Assembly (NCBI GenBank): GCA_963692955.1
Contig: OY843587.1
Span: 744,001 to 808,000 of the forward strand
Length of the DNA: 64,000 bases
Direction: 5' to 3'
From: UBA5158 sp963692955
Lineage (GTDB): Bacteria > Pseudomonadota > Gammaproteobacteria > DSM-16500
Of the stretch, positions 17,024 through 32,000 are shown piece by piece. Each line of letters starts with the position of its first letter. The stretch's first letter is position 1. Under the pieces are notes generated by a model, which searched no databases, was not told the origin of the DNA, and worked only from the letters and a program-made list of their open reading frames with translations. Made by a program: the position numbers and the translations under genes.

Positions 17024-20000
17024 TTATTTGCTGGCGAATTTTTTGGCTGCTGGTTTGCTGTGGTGTTTTTCATTATCGCTAGAGCAGTTAGGGAAAATGA
17101 TTTGGCTAACTTGATCGTCGCTATCTGTTTGCACTTGATCACTCAATAATTCATTCAAATTAGTCGTGGTGAGCGACACGATAATGCTGGATTGCGACAA
17201 GGTATTGTTTTGCGCCTTCGCCGTGTTAGTAATGTTGTTGCTGGTGTCAGTGCTAGCGTTCGCATTCGTGCTGCTGGTGGTCGTACCCGTTTCACCCGTA
17301 ATATTCGAGTTGTAACCGGTTGGCGAGTTAAGCACGCCGACGACATCCACGCCACCGTTGTTAGCGGAGGCTGCTGCGGAAGCCGCTGCCGCTGCTTGTG
17401 GGTTGTTGCTAGCTGGCGGTATAAACACGGCGCCATTGCTTGGCAAGCCTGCGCTGATAGAGCTGCTAGAACTGCTGACCGGGGTTGGGTTCATCAAGTT
17501 AAAGTTAACAAAGCTTAACACTTTACCGTTCGTCGTCGCGGTTTGCGCTGCTTGGTCAATCGTCGCTTGCGCAGTAAAGGTAACCACCGTGTTCGAGCTT
17601 GGGCTTTCAAAGGTATCAAACCCATTGAATACGATTGGATCGTTGATGAAGCCTGATAATGGGCCTGTGATCGTCAAGCTATTCACTTTGTTAGGTGCGG
17701 CAATCACGATCGTGCCGTTGTTGGATGTGTCATTCAAGTAGTTAACATTGGTGAAGTTACCAATGACCGCGGAGGAGTTGTTGGTCGTGAAGCCATTGCT
17801 TTCGCCGAGAATGGTGGCAGTAATTGGCGTCGCATAACCTGAGTAATCTAACGTGTTGGTCGTCGAGGTCAAGCTGCCCGTGCCGCCATTGATGGACACG
17901 ATGCTTGAGCCGTTACCAAAGAAGAAGGTGTTATTGCCCGTGCCACCCGTTAAGTTTTGGATTTGACTGAAGCTGTTAACACCCGTTGCGGTACCGCTAT
18001 TGGTGCCATTGATGTTGAAGATATCCGTCGCGTTGTTATCGCCGACTAACGTGTTGTTTTGCGTCGTGCCGCCGGTGACGCTGCCGATCGTGCCGCCCAT
18101 GAGCGTGAAGGTATTAGCTAAGTTACCACCGACCAAGTTTTGAATTTGACTGAAGTTAAAGCCGCCGGACATTTCAGCGACGCCGGTGATGTTACCGGTA
18201 TCAAGCGAGGTGATATTGAAGTTTTGGCCGGCGTCATTGGTTTGTACGGTCAAGGTGTTGTTGCCACCCGCGCTGCCCGTCACATTCAAGTTCGCGACCG
18301 CTAAGTTACCCGTCAACGTAAAGTTGTTATTGCCCGCGCTGCCGACTAAGTTCAAGTTCTTATTACCGCTGACACCATTCATTAAATCAAGGTTAGCGCC
18401 CGTCGTTAAGGTCGCGTTAGCCCCTAATGCTACCGCTGCGTTATAAGTTTGGCTGCCGGTGCTGACGACGCTGCCGCCATTAATATTCACCGTACTTGCA
18501 TTGAATAAGATGTCGTTAGCCGCGGTCACGGTACCGTTGTAAGTTTGCGCGCCGCTGGAGGTGACGCTGCCGCCGTTTAATGCGACGTTAGCCGCCGTCA
18601 AACTGGTGAGCGCCGTGTTAGAGCCGATAGCACTAGCAAAGGTCGTGGTGCCAGCGCCGCTGACCGTCAAGCCAAACGCGCCGTCTACCGTGCCATTGAC
18701 GTTCATCGTATCAGAAGAGATGCCCGTGCTAAGGGTGCTGTTACCTGTTAAGGCGATGTTGCTATTGATCACAGCGTTACCTGATGCCGCGATCGTGCCC
18801 GCATTGTTAATACCCGTTGAAGAAGTTAACGTACTGTTGGTGAGTTCTAATTCGCCCGCTGCGCCAACGCTGACGTTATTCAAGGTAGCAGAGCTTGCGA
18901 GATTCAAGATACCGCCTTGAACGGAAGTTGGGCCCGTGTAGGCGACGTTGCTTAGCGTTAATTCGCCAGCGCCGGTCTTCGTTAAGCTGCCCGCACCCGA
19001 TAATGTACCGGTGTAACTGTCATTGCCCGACGCATTGTTAACGGTTAATGCCAAGCCAGAGTTCAGCGCGAAGTTGCCTGTGCCTTCTAAGCCGCCCACC
19101 GTCATGCTAGTGATCGAAGAATCCAGCGCTAAGTTGCCGCCGTTCAAGTTCAACATACTAGCGGTAGAGATCGCGTTTTCCGCACCGGCGTTATTCGAAT
19201 CTAATGTTAACGTACCCGCGCTAACATTCGTCGCACCGGTGTACGTATTAGTAGAAGCTAACGTTAAGTTACCGCTGCCCATTTTCGTTAAACTACCTGC
19301 GCCGCTGATGTCACCAGAGTAGACCGAGGAATTGTTATCCATGCCGATGGTTAAGGTGGTCGCAGCGGAAGAACCTAAGTTAATATTACCCGCGCCGCTT
19401 AACGAACCGATCGAATCACTGATGTTATTCAAGTTAAAGTTAGAACCCGATGCCAAGGTCAAGTCGCTAGCGGAAGAAACAGAACCCGCGTTGCTTAATG
19501 CTAACGTACTATTATTAGATACAGTGGTTGCACCAGAGTAGGAGTTAGCTGCTGCGAACGTTAACGTACTGCCGCCGTTGATCGAGACGCCTAAGTTACC
19601 CGTTAAGCTGGTGGAGACAGAGGCGGCACTAGTGTTAGCAAAGTTCAATGTCGTAGCAGAACCGCTATTGGTAATCACACCGCTGCCCGTCACGCTATTG
19701 GACAAGGATTGTGAGAAGCCAGCTAAATCAAAGGACCCTGCGTCAGACAAGCTCGTGCCGGTAGGTAAGGCATTGGTTTCGCCAGAGATAATTGTGCTGC
19801 TGCTGCCGATAGAGGTCGCGCCGGTGTAAGTATCAACGCCAGATAATGTTAGAGCGCCAGCGCCTGTTTCGGCTAAAGATAAATTGCCGGTTAACGAACC
19901 TAAATACATTTCCGCGCTGCTGTTATTCAGTGTAAACGTGCCAGCAGTTAAACTGCTATTGGTGACGGTGCCCGTGCTGCTAGGATCAATGCTAGCGACT

Positions 20001-23000
20001 TGTTGTGAGTAGCCGACTAAATCTAACGTCCCGTTATTAACTAATACCGTACTAGTCGGTAATGCGTTTGCGATACCATCAGCAATCGTGCTGCCGGCGT
20101 TAATCGTCGTCGCACCGGTGAATGTACTCGTGCCTGTTAAGGTCAAGGTAGCGCTGCCGCCTGCGGTCAAGCCGATATTACCTGTGATTTGACCGGCATA
20201 AGAATCCGCTGTCGTGTTGCTAACTAACAACGCGCTGGCCGTGCTAGTGCTGTTAGTAATGATACCGCTGCCGGAAATTCTCGCTACTTGTTGTGCGTTG
20301 CCATTTAAGTTCAACGTACCCGAGTTAGAGATAGCTGAGGTCGTCGACACGGCGTTAGAAATACCGTCTACTAACGTGCTGCCGCTACCGATGGACGTTG
20401 TGCCCGAATAGGTATTCACGCCGTTTAATGTTAATGATCCGGTACCCGTTTCAGCTAAGCCTAAGTTACCGGTGAGAGTACCAGCAAACGTAGAGTTCGC
20501 CGCCGTGGTGTTAACCGTCACGGCCGCAGACGTCGCGCTGCCGTTTGTCAATACACCGGTGCCGCTAATGCCATTCACTGTTTGCGCGAAACCATTTAAG
20601 TTCAAGGTACCATTATCAATTAATGTCGTGCCGGAAGTTAACGCGCCGCTCGCGCCTAAAATAATTGAACCACTATTAATCGTCGTTGTGCCACTAAAAG
20701 TATTCGCTCCGCTTAAAGTCAGCGCGCCGGCATCATTCTTCACTAGCGCTAAGTTCCCCGTGATAGCACCGCTATAACTTGCAGACGCCACATCATTAAT
20801 CGTTAATATGCCTGCGGTGCCGCTAGAGTTTGTGATCGTACCAGTACCTGCACCAAAATTAGTGATAGCTTGCGAATAGCCCGCGGTATCGAAAGTCGCG
20901 CCGCTCGCAACCGATAGCGTCGTCCCACTCGCTATGGCGTTATTGATACCATCAACAATCGAACCCGCTGAGATGGTGGTAGCACCGCTATAAGTATTCA
21001 CGGCGTTCAAGGTCAACGCGCCCGCGCCTACTTTAGTTAAGGACAATGAATTTTCTAACACACCGGCGTAACTATCGGCCGTGGCGTTATTCACTTCTAA
21101 TGTACCGCCGGTGCCGGTGACAAAACCGCTGCCGGTTACGCTGCTGACTTCTTGTGTGAAGGCGCCGACACTTAAGATAGCGCCAGAGCCGATAGACAAC
21201 GCGGTATTATTTGCTAACGCGCCACTTACACCTTCTGTCACAAAACCGCTAGCAACGTTGGTCGCGCCGTTGTAGGTATCGACACCTTTCAAGGTTAATG
21301 TGCCAGCGCCATTCAACGTTAAGTTCAAGTTGCCGGTGATAGTACCGTTGTAAGTATCTGTCGTTGTATTTTTCACGGTAAAGGTATCTTGCGTACCGCT
21401 GCTGTTGGTGACATTACCTGTACCCGTCATGTTACCCACAGTTTGTGAATAGCCACTTAAGTTCAAGGTACCATTATTGATAAATGAACTTAACGTAGAG
21501 GTAGTCAGCGCATTGTTGGCGGCTAAATTGATGGTGCCACCGCTGGCGATGGTCGTGTTGCCCGTATAAGTGTTCGCACCCGACAAGGTTAATATACCGC
21601 TGCCAGAATCGGTCAAACCTAATTTACCCGTCAACGTGCCAATGAATGAATCCGGCGCCGAGCTATTAATCGTCACTGTGGACGCAGTCGCGGTTGAGTT
21701 AGTCACCACACCCGCGCCCGTCAAGCTGGATAATTGTTGCGAGAAGCCGCCTAAGTTCAATGTGCCAGCATCAGCGAGAGCAGTTGTCGTCGGTAACGCA
21801 TTAGCAATGCCTTCCACAATGCTGCTGCTACTATTAATCGTGGTGCTGCCGTTATAAGTGCTGGCGCCACTTAACGTCAATGCTGCGCTGCCTTGTGCGG
21901 TCAAAGATAAATTACCAGTGATCGCGCCACTATAGGTATCCGTAGCGCTGTTGTTAATCATCAACGCGCTCGCTGTGCTAGAACTGTTGGTGACTGAGCC
22001 TACACCCGTAATGCCGGCAAGCGTTTGTGTGTGGCCATCTAAATCTAATGAGCTACCTGTTCCCGTCAAGGCAACGGAGGTGGAGGAGGATATTGAGCCG
22101 TTCGTGCCTAATTGAATTTCACCGCTACCAGAAACAGTAGTCAAGCCGGTGTAAGTGTCAGCGCCCGTCAACGTTAAAATGCCCGTGCCACTAGCCGTTA
22201 AGCCACCGGCGCCGGATAATGAACCGCTATAAATATCATTCGCGGTGTTGGCAACTGTTAAAGTGACGCCGCTGCTTAAGAAGATGTTACCGCTACCCGT
22301 TAAGTCAGCGACAGTCTTGCTAAAGCCTAAGCCAAGTTGACCGGGGCTATTGATAACGAGAGCGCTAGCGGCGGGGATCGCATTAACAGAACCATCGGTC
22401 AAAATACCGTTGTTGATGGTGGTGGTACCCGTGTAAGAATTATCTGTCGATAACGTAAGATTACCGGTGCCAACTTTTGTTAACCCACCGGCACCGCTGA
22501 TCGTGCCGCTGAAGGTAGTAGAGGTGTTATCGTTACCAATGGTTAATACCGTCGAGCTAGACGTACCGGTAGTGATATGACCGGTACCGCTTAAAGAGCC
22601 GATGCTGTCGCTAATATTATTCATAGTAAAGGTCGTACCCGCGCCGAGAATTAACGCGCTGTTAAGTGGGACGCTACCACTGCCGCTGAGTGTTAACGAC
22701 CCTGCGCTGATGTTCGTCGCGCCGGAATAGGTATTGGCAGCCGATAACGTTAAACCGCCGCTATTCATTTCCGTCAAAGCTAAGCTGCCAGTTAACGTCG
22801 TATTAATTGTATCTGCAGCGCTGTTATTTAACGTCAAGGTCGCAGCGGTCGCACTAGTGACAGTACCCGCACCCGTTAAGCTACCCAATTTTTGTGAGTT
22901 GCCATTCAAGTTCAATGTGCCCGCGTCAGTTAAAGCAGTACCGGTAGGTAAGGCGTTAGCGACATTTTCAACGATCGTACCCGCCGTGATAGAAGTCGCG

Positions 23001-26000
23001 CCCGTATAAGTACTAGCGCCACCTAAGGTCAACGTGCCCAAGCCGCTCTTTGTTAAGCCTAACTTACCGGTGATCGAACCGGCGTAAGTATCAGCACCGC
23101 TGTTAGCAACGTTAAATACACCGGCTGTGGTGCTGGAGTTCGTTACCACACTCGTCATGCTGCCAGTGATGCTAGCGACAGTTTGAGAATAGCCGTTCGT
23201 GTCTATCGTACCGTTATTGGTGATCGCGCTGGCAGTGGAAATGGCATTGGTAGCGCCGTCTTTAATTTCGCTGCTAGCATTAATCAGGGTCGCGCCGGTA
23301 TACGTATTAGCGGCATTCGTTAAGGTGACAACACCTGCGCCCGCATCCGTTACATTTATGCTGCCTTGCAGAGCGGCGTCAACATTACTCGCCGTGCCGA
23401 TATTCAATGTCAGGGTGCCAGTGCCGGTGCTGCTGGTGACAGTACCCATGCCCGTCAAGCTAGATACTTGTTGGGTATTACCATTCAAGTCTAACGTCGC
23501 ACCCGTTTGATCCGAGACGGAAGCCGAAGTGCCTAAGGCATTGCTCGCGCCTAATTTGATCGTGCCGGAAGAAATGGTGGTGCCGCCTGTATAGGTGTTC
23601 ACGCTATTTAATAGTAACGTGCCGGTGCCTGACATCGTTAACGATAAGTTACCTGTTAATGTACCCGCGTACGTGTCTGGCGCGCCACTGGTGCTAACAT
23701 TCACGTTGGCTGCTGTCGCGTTACTATTGGTAATCACGCCGCTGCCCGTGATATTAGAGAACGATTGTAAATTACCATTAATGTTTAACGTGCCGTTATC
23801 AGTTAACGCCGTGCCTGATGCTAACGCGCCCGCTGAATTCGCCGTCAAGGTGCCGCCGGTAGAAATCATCGTCGCGCCGTTATACGTGTCCGTACCGGAC
23901 AAGGTAAGATTACCTGAGCCTGACATCGTCAACCCTAACTTACCGGTGATCGAACCGGCGTAAGTGTCTGCACCGCTGTTAGCAACGTTAAATACACCCG
24001 CTGTGGTGCTGGAGTTCGTTACCACACTCGTCATGCTGCCAGCGATGCTAGCGACAGTTTGAGAATGGCCGTTCGTGTCTATCGTACCGTTGTTAGTGAT
24101 CGCACTGGCAGTGGAAATGGCATTGGTAGCGCCGTCTTTAATTTCGCTGCTAGCATTAATCAGGGTCGCGCCGGTATACGTATTAGCGGCATTCGTTAAG
24201 GTGACAACACCTGCGCCCGCATCCGTTACATTCATGCTGCCTTGCAGAGCGGCGTCAACATTACTCGCCGTGCCGATATTCAATGTCAGAGTGCCAGTAC
24301 CGGTGCTGCTGGTGACAGTACCCATGCCCGTCAAGCTAGACACTTGTTGTGAATTACCATTCAAGTCTAACGTCGCACCCGTTTGGTCCGAGAGGGAAGC
24401 CGAAGTGCCTAAGGCATTGCTCGCGCCTAATTTGATCGTGCCGGAAGAAATGGTGGTGCCGCCTGAATAGGTGTTCGCGCTATTTAGTAGTAACGTGCCG
24501 GTGCCTGACATCGTTAACGATAAGTTACCCGTTAATGTACCCGCGTACGTGTCTGGCGCGCCACTCGTGCTTACATTCACGTTGGCTGCTGTCGCGTTGC
24601 TATTGGTAATAATGCCGCTGCCCGAGATATTAGAGAACGATTGTGCATAACTATTAATGTTTAACGTGCCGTTGTCAGTTAACGCTGTACCACTGGTTAA
24701 CGCGCCCGCTGAACCCGCCGTCAACGTGCCGTTCGCATTAATCATCGTCGCGCCGGTATACGTATCGGTACCTGACAAGGTTAAGTTACCCGTGCCTGAC
24801 ATCGTTAAGCCTAACTTGCCGGTGATCGAACCAGCGTATGTATCTACGCCACTGTTCGCGATATTAAATACACCCGCGGTGCTGCTTGAGTTCGTCACCA
24901 CACTCGTCATGCTACCAACGATGCTAGCGACTTGTTGTGAATTACCGTTCGTGTCTATCGTACCGTTGTTAGTGACCGCGCTTGTGCTTGAGATACCGTT
25001 TGCTACGCCGTCTTTGATTTCGCTATTGGCATTAATCGTGGTGGCGCCCGTATACGTATTAGCGGCATTCGTTAAGGTGACAACACCTGCGCCCGCATCC
25101 GTTACATTCATGCTGCCTTGCAGAGCGGCGTCAACATTACTCGCCGTGCCGATATTCAATGTCAGAGTGCCAGTGCCGGTGCTGCTGGTGACAGTACCCA
25201 TGCCCGTCAAGCTAGACACTTGTTGTGAATTACCATTCAAGTCTAACGTCGCACCCGTTTGGTCCGTGAGCGCCGCACTGCTGCCTAAAGCATTACTCGC
25301 ACCTAATTCAATCGTGCCGGAAGAAATGGTGGTGCCGCCTGAATAGGTGTTCGCGCTATTCAATAGTAACGTGCCGGTGCCTGACATCGTGAACGATAAG
25401 TTACCCGTTAATGTACCCGCGTACGTGTCTGGCGCGCCACTCGTGCTAACCGCCACGGTGACCGGTGAGCCAGTAGCACTATTGGTAATAACGCCGCTGC
25501 CCGAGATATTAGAGAACGATTGTGCATAACCATTAATGTTTAACGTGCCGTTGTCAGTTAACGCTGTACCACTGGTTAACGCGCCCGCTGAACCCGCCGT
25601 CAACGTGCCGTTCGCATTAATCATCGTCGCGCCGGTATACGTATCGGTACCTGACAAGGTTAAGTTACCCGTGCCTGACATCGTTAAGCCTAACTTGCCG
25701 GTGATCGAACCAACGTATGTATCTACGCCACTGTTCGCGATATTAAATACACCCGCGGTGCTGCTTGAGTTCGTCACCACACTCGTCATGCTACCAACGA
25801 TGCTAGCGACTTGTTGTGAATTACCGTTCGTGTCTATCGTACCGTTGTTAGTGACCGCGCTTGTGCTTGAGATACCGTTTGCTACGCCGTCTTTGATTTC
25901 GCTGTTGGCATTAATCGTGGTGGCGCCCGTATACGTATTAGCGGCATTCGTTAAGGTGACAACACCTGCGCCCGCATCCGTTACATTCATGCTGCCTTGC

Positions 26001-29000
26001 AGAGCGGCGTCAACATTACTCGCCGTGCCGATATTCAATGTCAGAGTGCCAGTGCCGGTGCTGCTGGTGACAGTACCCATGCCCGTCAAGCTAGACACTT
26101 GTTGTGAATTACCATTCAAGTCTAACGTCGCACCCGTTTGATCCGTGAGCGCCGCACTGCTGCCTAAGGCATTACTCGCACCTAATTCAATCGTGCCGGA
26201 AGAGATAGTGGTGCCGCCTGTATAGGTGTTCGCGCTATTCAATAGTAACGTGCCGGTGCCTGACATCGTTAACGATAAGTTACCTGTTAACGTACCAGCA
26301 TAACTATCTGGCGTACCGCTGGTGCTAACGTTCACGTTGCCCGCTGTGCCGTTGCTGTTGGTTACAACACCGCTGCCGGTGATGTTAGAGAACGATTGTG
26401 AATTGCCATTGATGTCTAAGGTGCCGTTATCAGTTAACGCCGTGCCACTAGTTAACGCGCCCGCTGAACCCGCCGTCAACGTGCCGTTCGCATTAATCAT
26501 CGTCGCGCCGGTATACGTGTCCGTACCTGACAAGGTTAAGTTACCCGTGCCTGACATCGTCAACCCTAACTTACCGGTGATCGAACCGGCGTAAGTATCA
26601 GCACCGCTGTTAGCAACGTTAAATACACCCGCTGTGGTGCTGGAGTTCGTTACCACACTCGTCATGCTGCCAGCGATGCTAGCGACAGTTTGAGAATGGC
26701 CGTTCGTGTCTATCGTACCGTTGTTAGTGATCGCGCTGGCAGTGGAAATGGCATTGGTAGCGCCGTCTTTAATTTCGCTGCTAGCATTAATCAGAGTCGC
26801 GCCGGTATACGTATTAGCGGCATTCGTTAAGGTGACAACACCTGCGCCCGCATCCGTTACATTCATGCTGCCTTGCAGTGCGGCGTCAACATTACTCGCC
26901 GTGCCGATATTCAATGTCAGAGTGCCAGTGCCGGTGCTGCTGGTGACAGTACCCATGCCGGTCAAGCTAGACACTTGTTGTGAATTACCATTCAAGTCTA
27001 ACGTCGCACCCGTTTGGTCCGTGAGCGCCGCACTGCTACCTAAGGCATTACTCGCACCTAATTCAATCGTGCCGGAAGAGATAGTGGTGCCGCCAGAATA
27101 GGTGTTCGCGCTATTTAATAGTAACGTGCCGGTGCCTGCCATCGTCAGCGCTAAGTTACCCGTGATTGGGCCTGAGAAAGAATCGTTGCCGCTGTTAGCA
27201 ACGGTAAATAAGCTCGCCGTCGCATTGCTATTGGTCACAGTACCGCTGCCGGTGACGCTATTCACTTGTTGATTTTTACCATTCAAGTCTAATGTTCCGC
27301 CGGTTAAATTGACGGCTGCGTAGGTGGTGCCTAAGGCATTGTTCGCGCCTAACGCAATGGTACCAGAAGAAATGGTGGTGCCATTCATATACGTGTTCGC
27401 GCCATTTAATTGCAACGTGCCGGTGCCCGACATCGTTAAGGATAAGTTACCCGTTAACGTACCAGCATAAATATCTGGCGTACCGCTGGTGCTAACGTTC
27501 ACGTTGCTCGCCGTGCCATTGCTGTTGGTCACAACGCCGCTACCCGTGATGTTAGTGAATAATTCTGAATTACCATTGATGTCCATGGTGCCGTTGTCAA
27601 CTAAAGCAGTGCCTAGCGCTGGTAACGCGCCCGTGGAGCCCGCCGTCAACGTGCCGCCCGCATTAATCGTCGTCGTGCCGGTATACGTGTTCATACCTGA
27701 CAGGGTCAAGTTACTTGAACCTGACATCGTTAATGCTAAGTTACCGGTTAAGTTACCCGCGAAGTTATCCGCCGTGCTGTTATCAATATTGAGTGTGCTC
27801 GTCGTTGAATTATTTGAATTCGTCACTACACCGGTGCCGCTGATGCTACCGAGTTGTTGTGAGAAGGAAGACAAGTTTAGAGTGCCGTTATCGGTGAACA
27901 GACTGCTGGTAGGTAATGCGTTACTCATGCCTAAGGTAATCGTTCCGCCATTTAAATCAGTCGTGCCGCTATAAGTATTCACCACCGCTAAATCTAATGT
28001 GCCGGTGCCGCTGGAGTTAACATTCAATGTGCTGGTGCTTGAACCGCCAGTGATTGCCGTGCCGGAAACAGTGAGTGTTTCGCTTGCGCCGACATTGATG
28101 GCTTCAGACGCATTCACAGCATTGCTTAAGACAATCCCGCCCGTGAAGGAATTACCGCCCGTGCCGTTATCATTCAATACGCTGTTGTTACCTAAAGTTA
28201 ACGCGCCGCTAAATGACATTGCTTTAGAACCGCTTAAAGTCGCCGTGTCACCCGCGCCGACATTGATCGCATTGGTGATTGGATTGACGGTAGCCGCGAC
28301 TGACGCTTGTAATGTGCCGCCATTGAGATTTAACGCGCCGACACCTAATGGGTTGACTTGGTCGCCAGCGATTTGTAACGTACCTGCCGTTAAGGTGACC
28401 GCGCCGGTCAATGCCGTGTTGATATTGTTAGCGCTGCCGACATTTAAAATACCGCTGGTATTTTCGGTTAAGGAACCAGCACCGGATAAACCGCCGCCTA
28501 ACGTGGTCGTACCCGTGTTGGAGATAGCTAAGGTGTCACCGCTGTTGAGTATGCCGCTATTTTGTAAGCTGATGGCATTGGAACCCGCGATATAAGACGT
28601 CGCTGCGGTGCCGCCAATCGTAAAGGTATTAACGAGAGAAACCGCGGTCGAACTCATTAAGGTCGCGCCATTCAAGGAGAATGAGCCTATGCCTAATGGG
28701 CCGCTGGTGATAAAGCCTGCGGTGCTAGTCCCTAAGCTGACGGTACCGCCGTTTATGTTAGTTAAACCATTATAAGTATTTGCCGCGTTCAGATTTAACG
28801 TGCCGGTGCCGCTGTTATTTACATTTAAAGTATTAGTAGTAGAGCCGCCGGTCATCGCCGCGGAAATCGTCAAGCTTTCGCCGCTGCCGACGTTAATGGC
28901 TTCTACTGCATTCGTCGTGCTGCTTAACGCGACGCCGCCGCTGAAAGTATTATTGCCCGTGCCGTTATCATTCAACACGCTATTATTATTTAACGTCGTT

Positions 29001-32000
29001 AAGCCGCTGAAGGTCATTTGGTTCGCGCCGCTTAATGTCGCGGTGTCGCCAGCGCCGACATTGATCGCGTTAACAATGGAATTAGCAGTGACTGCGGTGG
29101 AAGCTTCTAACGTGCCGCCGTTAAAGTTCAACGCGCCCGTGCCGAGTGGATCCGCATTCGCATCACCCGCGATTTGTAACGTGCCGGCTGTTAGGGTAAT
29201 TGCACCGGAGTAGAGATGGTTAGCAGAAGACGCACTGCCTATATTTAATGTGCCGGTGGAATTTTCGGTTAACGCGCCAGAGCCGGATAAACTACCGCTT
29301 AACGTCGTCGCTGCGGAGTTAGTGACTTTTAAAATATCGCCGCTGTTAATCGTACCATTGCCACTGAGGGTTAAAGCATAAGTGCCGCCGAGGGTCGTGG
29401 TTTGCGTGCTGCCAGCCACGGTGTAATTATTCGCAAGCGTTACGGCTGAGCTTGCATTTAAGTTTGTATTAATCAATGTTAAAGCGCTGGTGCCAAACGC
29501 GGTGTTAGAGCCGACGTTGACCGTACCGCCATCTACATTGGTTGCGCCGCTATACGTGCTGCCGACCACTAAGTTTACCGTGCCAGTTGAGGTGCTATTA
29601 ATAGTTAATGAATTCGTAGCGGAGCCGCCGGAGATAGCTGCGGTGTTAATAGAAAGCGTTTCACCGCTGGCCGCATTGATGGTTTCAGCCGCGCTAGCCG
29701 TCGAACTTAACACGATACCGCCCGTTAACGCATTGCCGCCGGTGCCGTTGTCATTGAAGATGCTGTTGTTATTTAAAGTCAACGAACCGCCAAAAGTCAT
29801 TTGATTGGAACCGCCTAAGCTAGCGGTATCGTTAGCGCCGACGACGATCGCATTCATGATAGGGTTAGACGTAACGGCGGTGGCAGCTTGCAGCGTGCCG
29901 CCATTCAAATTCAATGTGCCTAAACCGAGTGGGTCAGCGTTCGCGTCGCTGGCGATTTGCAAGATACCGCTGGTTAACGTGATCGCGCCAGTGAAGCCAT
30001 TGTTCGTGCTGCTAGCGCCACCGATATTCAACGTGCTGCTGGAATTTTCTGTTAAAGAACCAGCGCCGGATAACGTGCCGCTTAAAGTAGTCGCGCCAGA
30101 GTTGGTGATACTTAAGGTATCGCCGCTGGTGAACGTGCCGTTGCCGCTTAATGTAATGGAATTCGAACCGTTGATGGCAGAAGACGCGCTTAAAGAATAA
30201 TTATTCGCGATGGCGATGCCCGCGGAGCTAGCTTGTAAGTTGCCGCCGTTGAAAACAAGTGAGCCGGTGCCGAGTGCGGAGTTATTTCCTAAGCTTAAAA
30301 TGCCGCCGCTTAACGTCGTACCATCAGCATAAGTGCTAGCACTGCTTAACGTTAACATGCCGCTGTTGGTTTTAACGAGTGAGAGGTTGCCGGAGAGAGT
30401 TCCTGCGAAACTATCAGCGCCGCTGTTATTAATCGTAAACACGCCCGCGGTGGTCGCATTGCTGTTCGTCACAATGCCGCTGCCAGAAACGTTAGCGACA
30501 GATTGTGAGAAGCCGGATAAATCAAACGTACCAGCGTCAGATAATGAAGTCGTGATCGGTAAAGCATTGTTGATACCGCTTGCTACTGTACCGGCGCTAA
30601 TAGTCGTTGCGCCAGTGTATGTGTTCGCCGCGTCTAAAGTTAACGTGCCGCTGCCAGCTTGCGTTAAGCTCGTGCCAGAACCGCTAAGAGCGCCGACTAA
30701 CGTACTAGCGCCCGCGGTGTTGACCGTAAAGCCATGACCACTGCCGGTGGCGGCGACCGTGCTATCGAAAGTTAAAGCGCCACTACCGTTTGAAGTGAAG
30801 GCCGCGCTCGCGCCTAAAGTCACCGCGCTATTATAGGTTTGCGCGCCCGAGGTGGTGATGTTGGCAGAATTAATCGTCGTGGCGCCAGTGACATTTAAAC
30901 TGGCCAATGGATTGCTGCCGCCCACGACGCCAGCGAATGAATTGGACGTAGCGGATAGCGTCAATGCGTCAGCACCATCTACCGTACTACTGAATGCAAT
31001 ACTACTGGCTTGTAACGAACTACTAGCCGCGCCTAAGGTCACCGCATCTCTGTACGCTTGATTGCCGGTTGTTTGAATCGAAGCAGAATTAATCGTATCG
31101 GTAGGCGTGCCACTATTTGCGGATTGCAATGTTAAGCTAGACAACGGTGTGGTGCTGCCGATGGCTCCGCTCAACGTCGCGCCGCTAAATGTATTAATTG
31201 AAAGTGAATTCGCGCCGTCGATTGTTCCTGCAAAATTAACGGTGCTGGTATTACTGGTGATGACACTTGCCGATGTGATATTGACGGCATTATTGTAAGC
31301 TTGGCTGCCAGATGTTGTCTCATTGCTACCAAGACTTAACGTGCCAACGTTATCGGTAAGAGAACTTAACGCCGTTGAATTACCCACCGCGCCACCTAAA
31401 ATCACTGTGCCCGCGCCCGCGACGGTTAAACCGTGCGCGCCATTCACTTGACCGGTGACATCTAAAATCGCGCCGCTTAACGTAGAGCCGATCGTCGCAT
31501 CGCTGCCTAAATTCACGGCGTCAACAAAGTCCATACCGGTAGAAGAACTTGAAGTACTAACATCCACTAACGCACCCGCGCCTGATGTGCCCGTACCATT
31601 TAGCGTGATAGTGTTGCCGACAGAAATTCCGCCGCTAACGTCTAATTCCCCGCCGGAACTTACCGAGATAGCGCCTTGGCCTAACGCGGCGCCGTTATTA
31701 ATATTGACGTTACCGGAGCTAATCGTCGTCCCGCCGGTGTAGCTGCTGCCATTTTGAATGTTTACTGTGCCTGCGCCTGTGGTGGTAAGTGCAGAAGTGC
31801 CGCCGCCAATACCGTTACCATTTGTAATCTGTAAAGTCGCGCCACTGTTAGTCACACTGATCGTCGCATTGGTGTCTAAGATGATAGAACCATCAATGGA
31901 GTCCGTGACGCCGGCAGCGCTTGCATCTACCAACGCGCCAGCGTTATTAATACCTGTGCCATTTAAATCTAGGCTGTTACCCATATCGATACCGCCGCTG

